Positions 62,459-64,000 of a stretch of 64,000 nt of DNA are shown here, in pieces; position 1 is the stretch's first letter, and every line of letters starts with the position of its first letter. Origin of the DNA: Treponema sp. JC4. Lineage in GTDB: Bacteria > Spirochaetota > Spirochaetia > Treponematales > Treponemataceae. The stretch is taken from NCBI RefSeq assembly GCF_000260795.1, contig NZ_AJGU01000003.1:62001-126000 (forward strand). The letters are read 5' to 3'. Both the position numbers and the translations under genes were made by a program. The notes beneath the pieces are model-generated. The model saw only the letters and a list, made by a program, of their open reading frames with translations. It ran no database searches and had not been told where the DNA came from.

Positions 62459-64000
62459 TTAAGCATTGAATAACTCTTTTTTCAGCACTGCAATCAAATT
62501 GTCCATATTGATTGGCTTAGCAACGTGACCATTCATGCCCGCTTCAAGCGCTTTTTTTACATCTTCGCTAAAGGCATTTGCAGTCATGGCTATTACAGGA
62601 AGCTGAGCCTTCTTTTCATCAGTAAAAGCCCGGATTTTTGCAGTAGCCTGATAACCATCCATAACAGGCATCTGAATATCCATAAGAACCGCATCAAAAT
62701 ATCCAGCTTCGGCTGCCTCAAGTTTTTCTACAGCATCTTGTCCGTTTATGGCAGTTTCAACCATAAAACCAAGCTCTGTCAAAAGCATTACGGCAATTTC
62801 GCGGTTTACGTCCACATCATCTACAAGAAGGAGGCGGCACTTAGAAAAATCAAAGTTTTCTGCCTGAACCCCGCTTTCTCCCTGGGAATTAGCAGTAAGT
62901 TCTTCTCCACTCTCTGACTCTTCAGCCTCCTGAATGCGGAAAGGAAATTTAATTATGAACTCAGTTCCCTCACCTTTTTTAGTATTTAAATCAATTACAC
63001 CGCCCATCATGTCGACAATACTTTTTGTAATTGTCATGCCAAGTCCGGTTCCCTGAATTCCGCTTACCGTTGAATTATGTTCACGCTCAAAGGCTTCAAA
63101 AATCTTTTTTGCAAATTCAGGCGACATTCCGATTCCGTTATCCTTCACCCGGACTTCGTACTGAACAACCCCTTCTTTGGGCTGGGTTACCTGAGAAATC
63201 ACAAAACTGACCCTTCCGCCGTCATTAGTAAACTTGTAAGAATTACTCAAAAGATTCAGAATTACACGGTTCAGACGGTTTCTGTCACAATAAACAAGAG
63301 GATTTGTAAGATTCTTTCCTTCAACCTGGAAATCAATATTCTTAAGCGTCATCTGGGTTGCAAACATATCGCGGATTTCATCAAGGACAGAATTCAAATC
63401 ACAAGGAATTTCTTCAATTTCCATTTTTCCGCTTTCAATGCGGCTCATTTCAAGGACATCATTAATTAAAGAAAGCAGGTGTTTGCTGGAAGCGTCAATT
63501 TTTTGCAGATATTCCTGCACCTCATCTTTAGAAAGATTTGGCCTTCTGGCAATATTCGTATATCCGATAATTGCATTCATAGGCGTTCGGATATCGTGGC
63601 TCATATTTGAAAGGAAAACCGTTTTTGCCTTATTAGATTCTTCCGCCTTAAGTTTTTCCTCTTCAATCTTATATTCACGTTTTTTCTGAGTGTTGAAAAT
63701 ATTGAACATAATCAGAAGCATCAACATTACAATCATGAACTGCATAAGACTTGTCATCAGCTGAGAATTACGCAGCGCCTGCATTTCTTCTTCCATAAAA
63801 TTACGCTCCCTGGCAAGCTGAGTCTTAGTCATAGGGATTTCCTGCTTGCTGTGCTCTGCATAATGGAAAGTAGAAATATTATCGATAGCCTTTTCGCTCT
63901 GGATGTAAGTTTTCTTTCTCATCCACATCGAAGAAGAAAACAATACTATAAAGAACATGGTAAGCCACATAACGGTAGATTTACCGAAACGGTTACGCTT
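62459..64000 (-). CDS. Hybrid sensor histidine kinase, N-terminus outside window
   Basis: The frame is open to the window edge, so the true start lies beyond 64000. Visible are a membrane helix (about 63950), a short extracytoplasmic region, a second helix (LMQFMIVMLMLLIMFNIF), HisKA with phosphorylated His in NMSHDIRTPMNAIIGY, HATPase (NLLSNSYKFTNDGG, GTGLGMTITKSIV) and a receiver domain with Asp in VLMDIQMPVMDGY. It phosphorylates its own receiver; any downstream Hpt or regulator is not in the window. Confidence 0.9.
   Translation of the reverse strand, partial: KRNRFGKSTVMWLTMFFIVLFSSSMWMRKKTYIQSEKAIDNISTFHYAEHSKQEIPMTKTQLARERNFMEEEMQALRNSQLMTSLMQFMIVMLMLLIMFNIFNTQKKREYKIEEEKLKAEESNKAKTVFLSNMSHDIRTPMNAIIGYTNIARRPNLSKDEVQEYLQKIDASSKHLLSLINDVLEMSRIESGKMEIEEIPCDLNSVLDEIRDMFATQMTLKNIDFQVEGKNLTNPLVYCDRNRLNRVILNLLSNSYKFTNDGGRVSFVISQVTQPKEGVVQYEVRVKDNGIGMSPEFAKKIFEAFEREHNSTVSGIQGTGLGMTITKSIVDMMGGVIDLNTKKGEGTEFIIKFPFRIQEAEESESGEELTANSQGESGVQAENFDFSKCRLLLVDDVDVNREIAVMLLTELGFMVETAINGQDAVEKLEAAEAGYFDAVLMDIQMPVMDGYQATAKIRAFTDEKKAQLPVIAMTANAFSEDVKKALEAGMNGHVAKPINMDNLIAVLKKELFNA

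Overview
The window looks like a chromosomal segment of a spirochete, most likely a gut or rumen Treponema. I infer this from the AT-rich base composition, many lipoproteins with relaxed lipoboxes (for example LCLSC, LAISC), several chemoreceptors and cyclic-nucleotide enzymes, and families I associate with Treponema. No rRNA, tRNA, CRISPR array, integrase or insertion sequence was seen.

Left flank (1-5099, minus strand): a corrinoid or metal-chelate uptake locus with permease, two adenylate-cyclase-like proteins, ATPase and cobyric acid synthase. The two cyclases have complementary active-site losses, like the C1 and C2 halves of animal adenylyl cyclases.

Centre (5100-34321): a peptide-secretion island. 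It holds 17 genes for 133-241 residue proteins with a Nif11/NHLP-like leader ending in a double glycine. Fourteen lie at 5146-12953 and three head the minus-strand operon at 20552-13032, followed there by four leucine-rich-repeat lipoproteins. Next come an ECF sigma factor gene (20681-21160) and three divergent Lcl-domain lipoproteins (21304-25265). Last is a complete export operon (34254-25286): HlyD-type adaptor, C39-peptidase ABC transporter, a second NHLP-type ABC transporter, an amino-acid-binding-type lipoprotein and a TolC-like channel. Ten promoters in the island share one unusual bipartite motif, TTTAGCC-N14/15-GGAGTATAAAT. It precedes every peptide operon, the exporter operon and the lipoprotein operon. 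I infer that the local ECF sigma factor (or a paralogue) reads it and that all these products form one regulon. No peptide-modifying enzyme is present.

The island lies between a CbiK/NEAT-like/binding-protein fusion lipoprotein (34322-36892) and the permease gene (4101-5099), both on the minus strand. Removing the island would restore a conventional binding protein-permease-ATPase order, so it may be an insertion into an older uptake operon.

Right flank (36976-64000): mostly housekeeping and signalling genes. These are a GGDEF-EAL protein with a periplasmic sensor, acylphosphatase, two chemoreceptors, a Gfo/Idh oxidoreductase, a DUF2156 protein, a HAD-type lipoprotein split by a frameshift, a GH42 beta-galactosidase, a tyrosine-phosphatase-like protein, an operon of SbcD/SbcC-like proteins with an M16 protease, a 7TM HD-GYP protein, an OhrR-controlled peroxide-defence operon with a perfect palindromic operator, a clostripain-like lipoprotein and a truncated hybrid histidine kinase.
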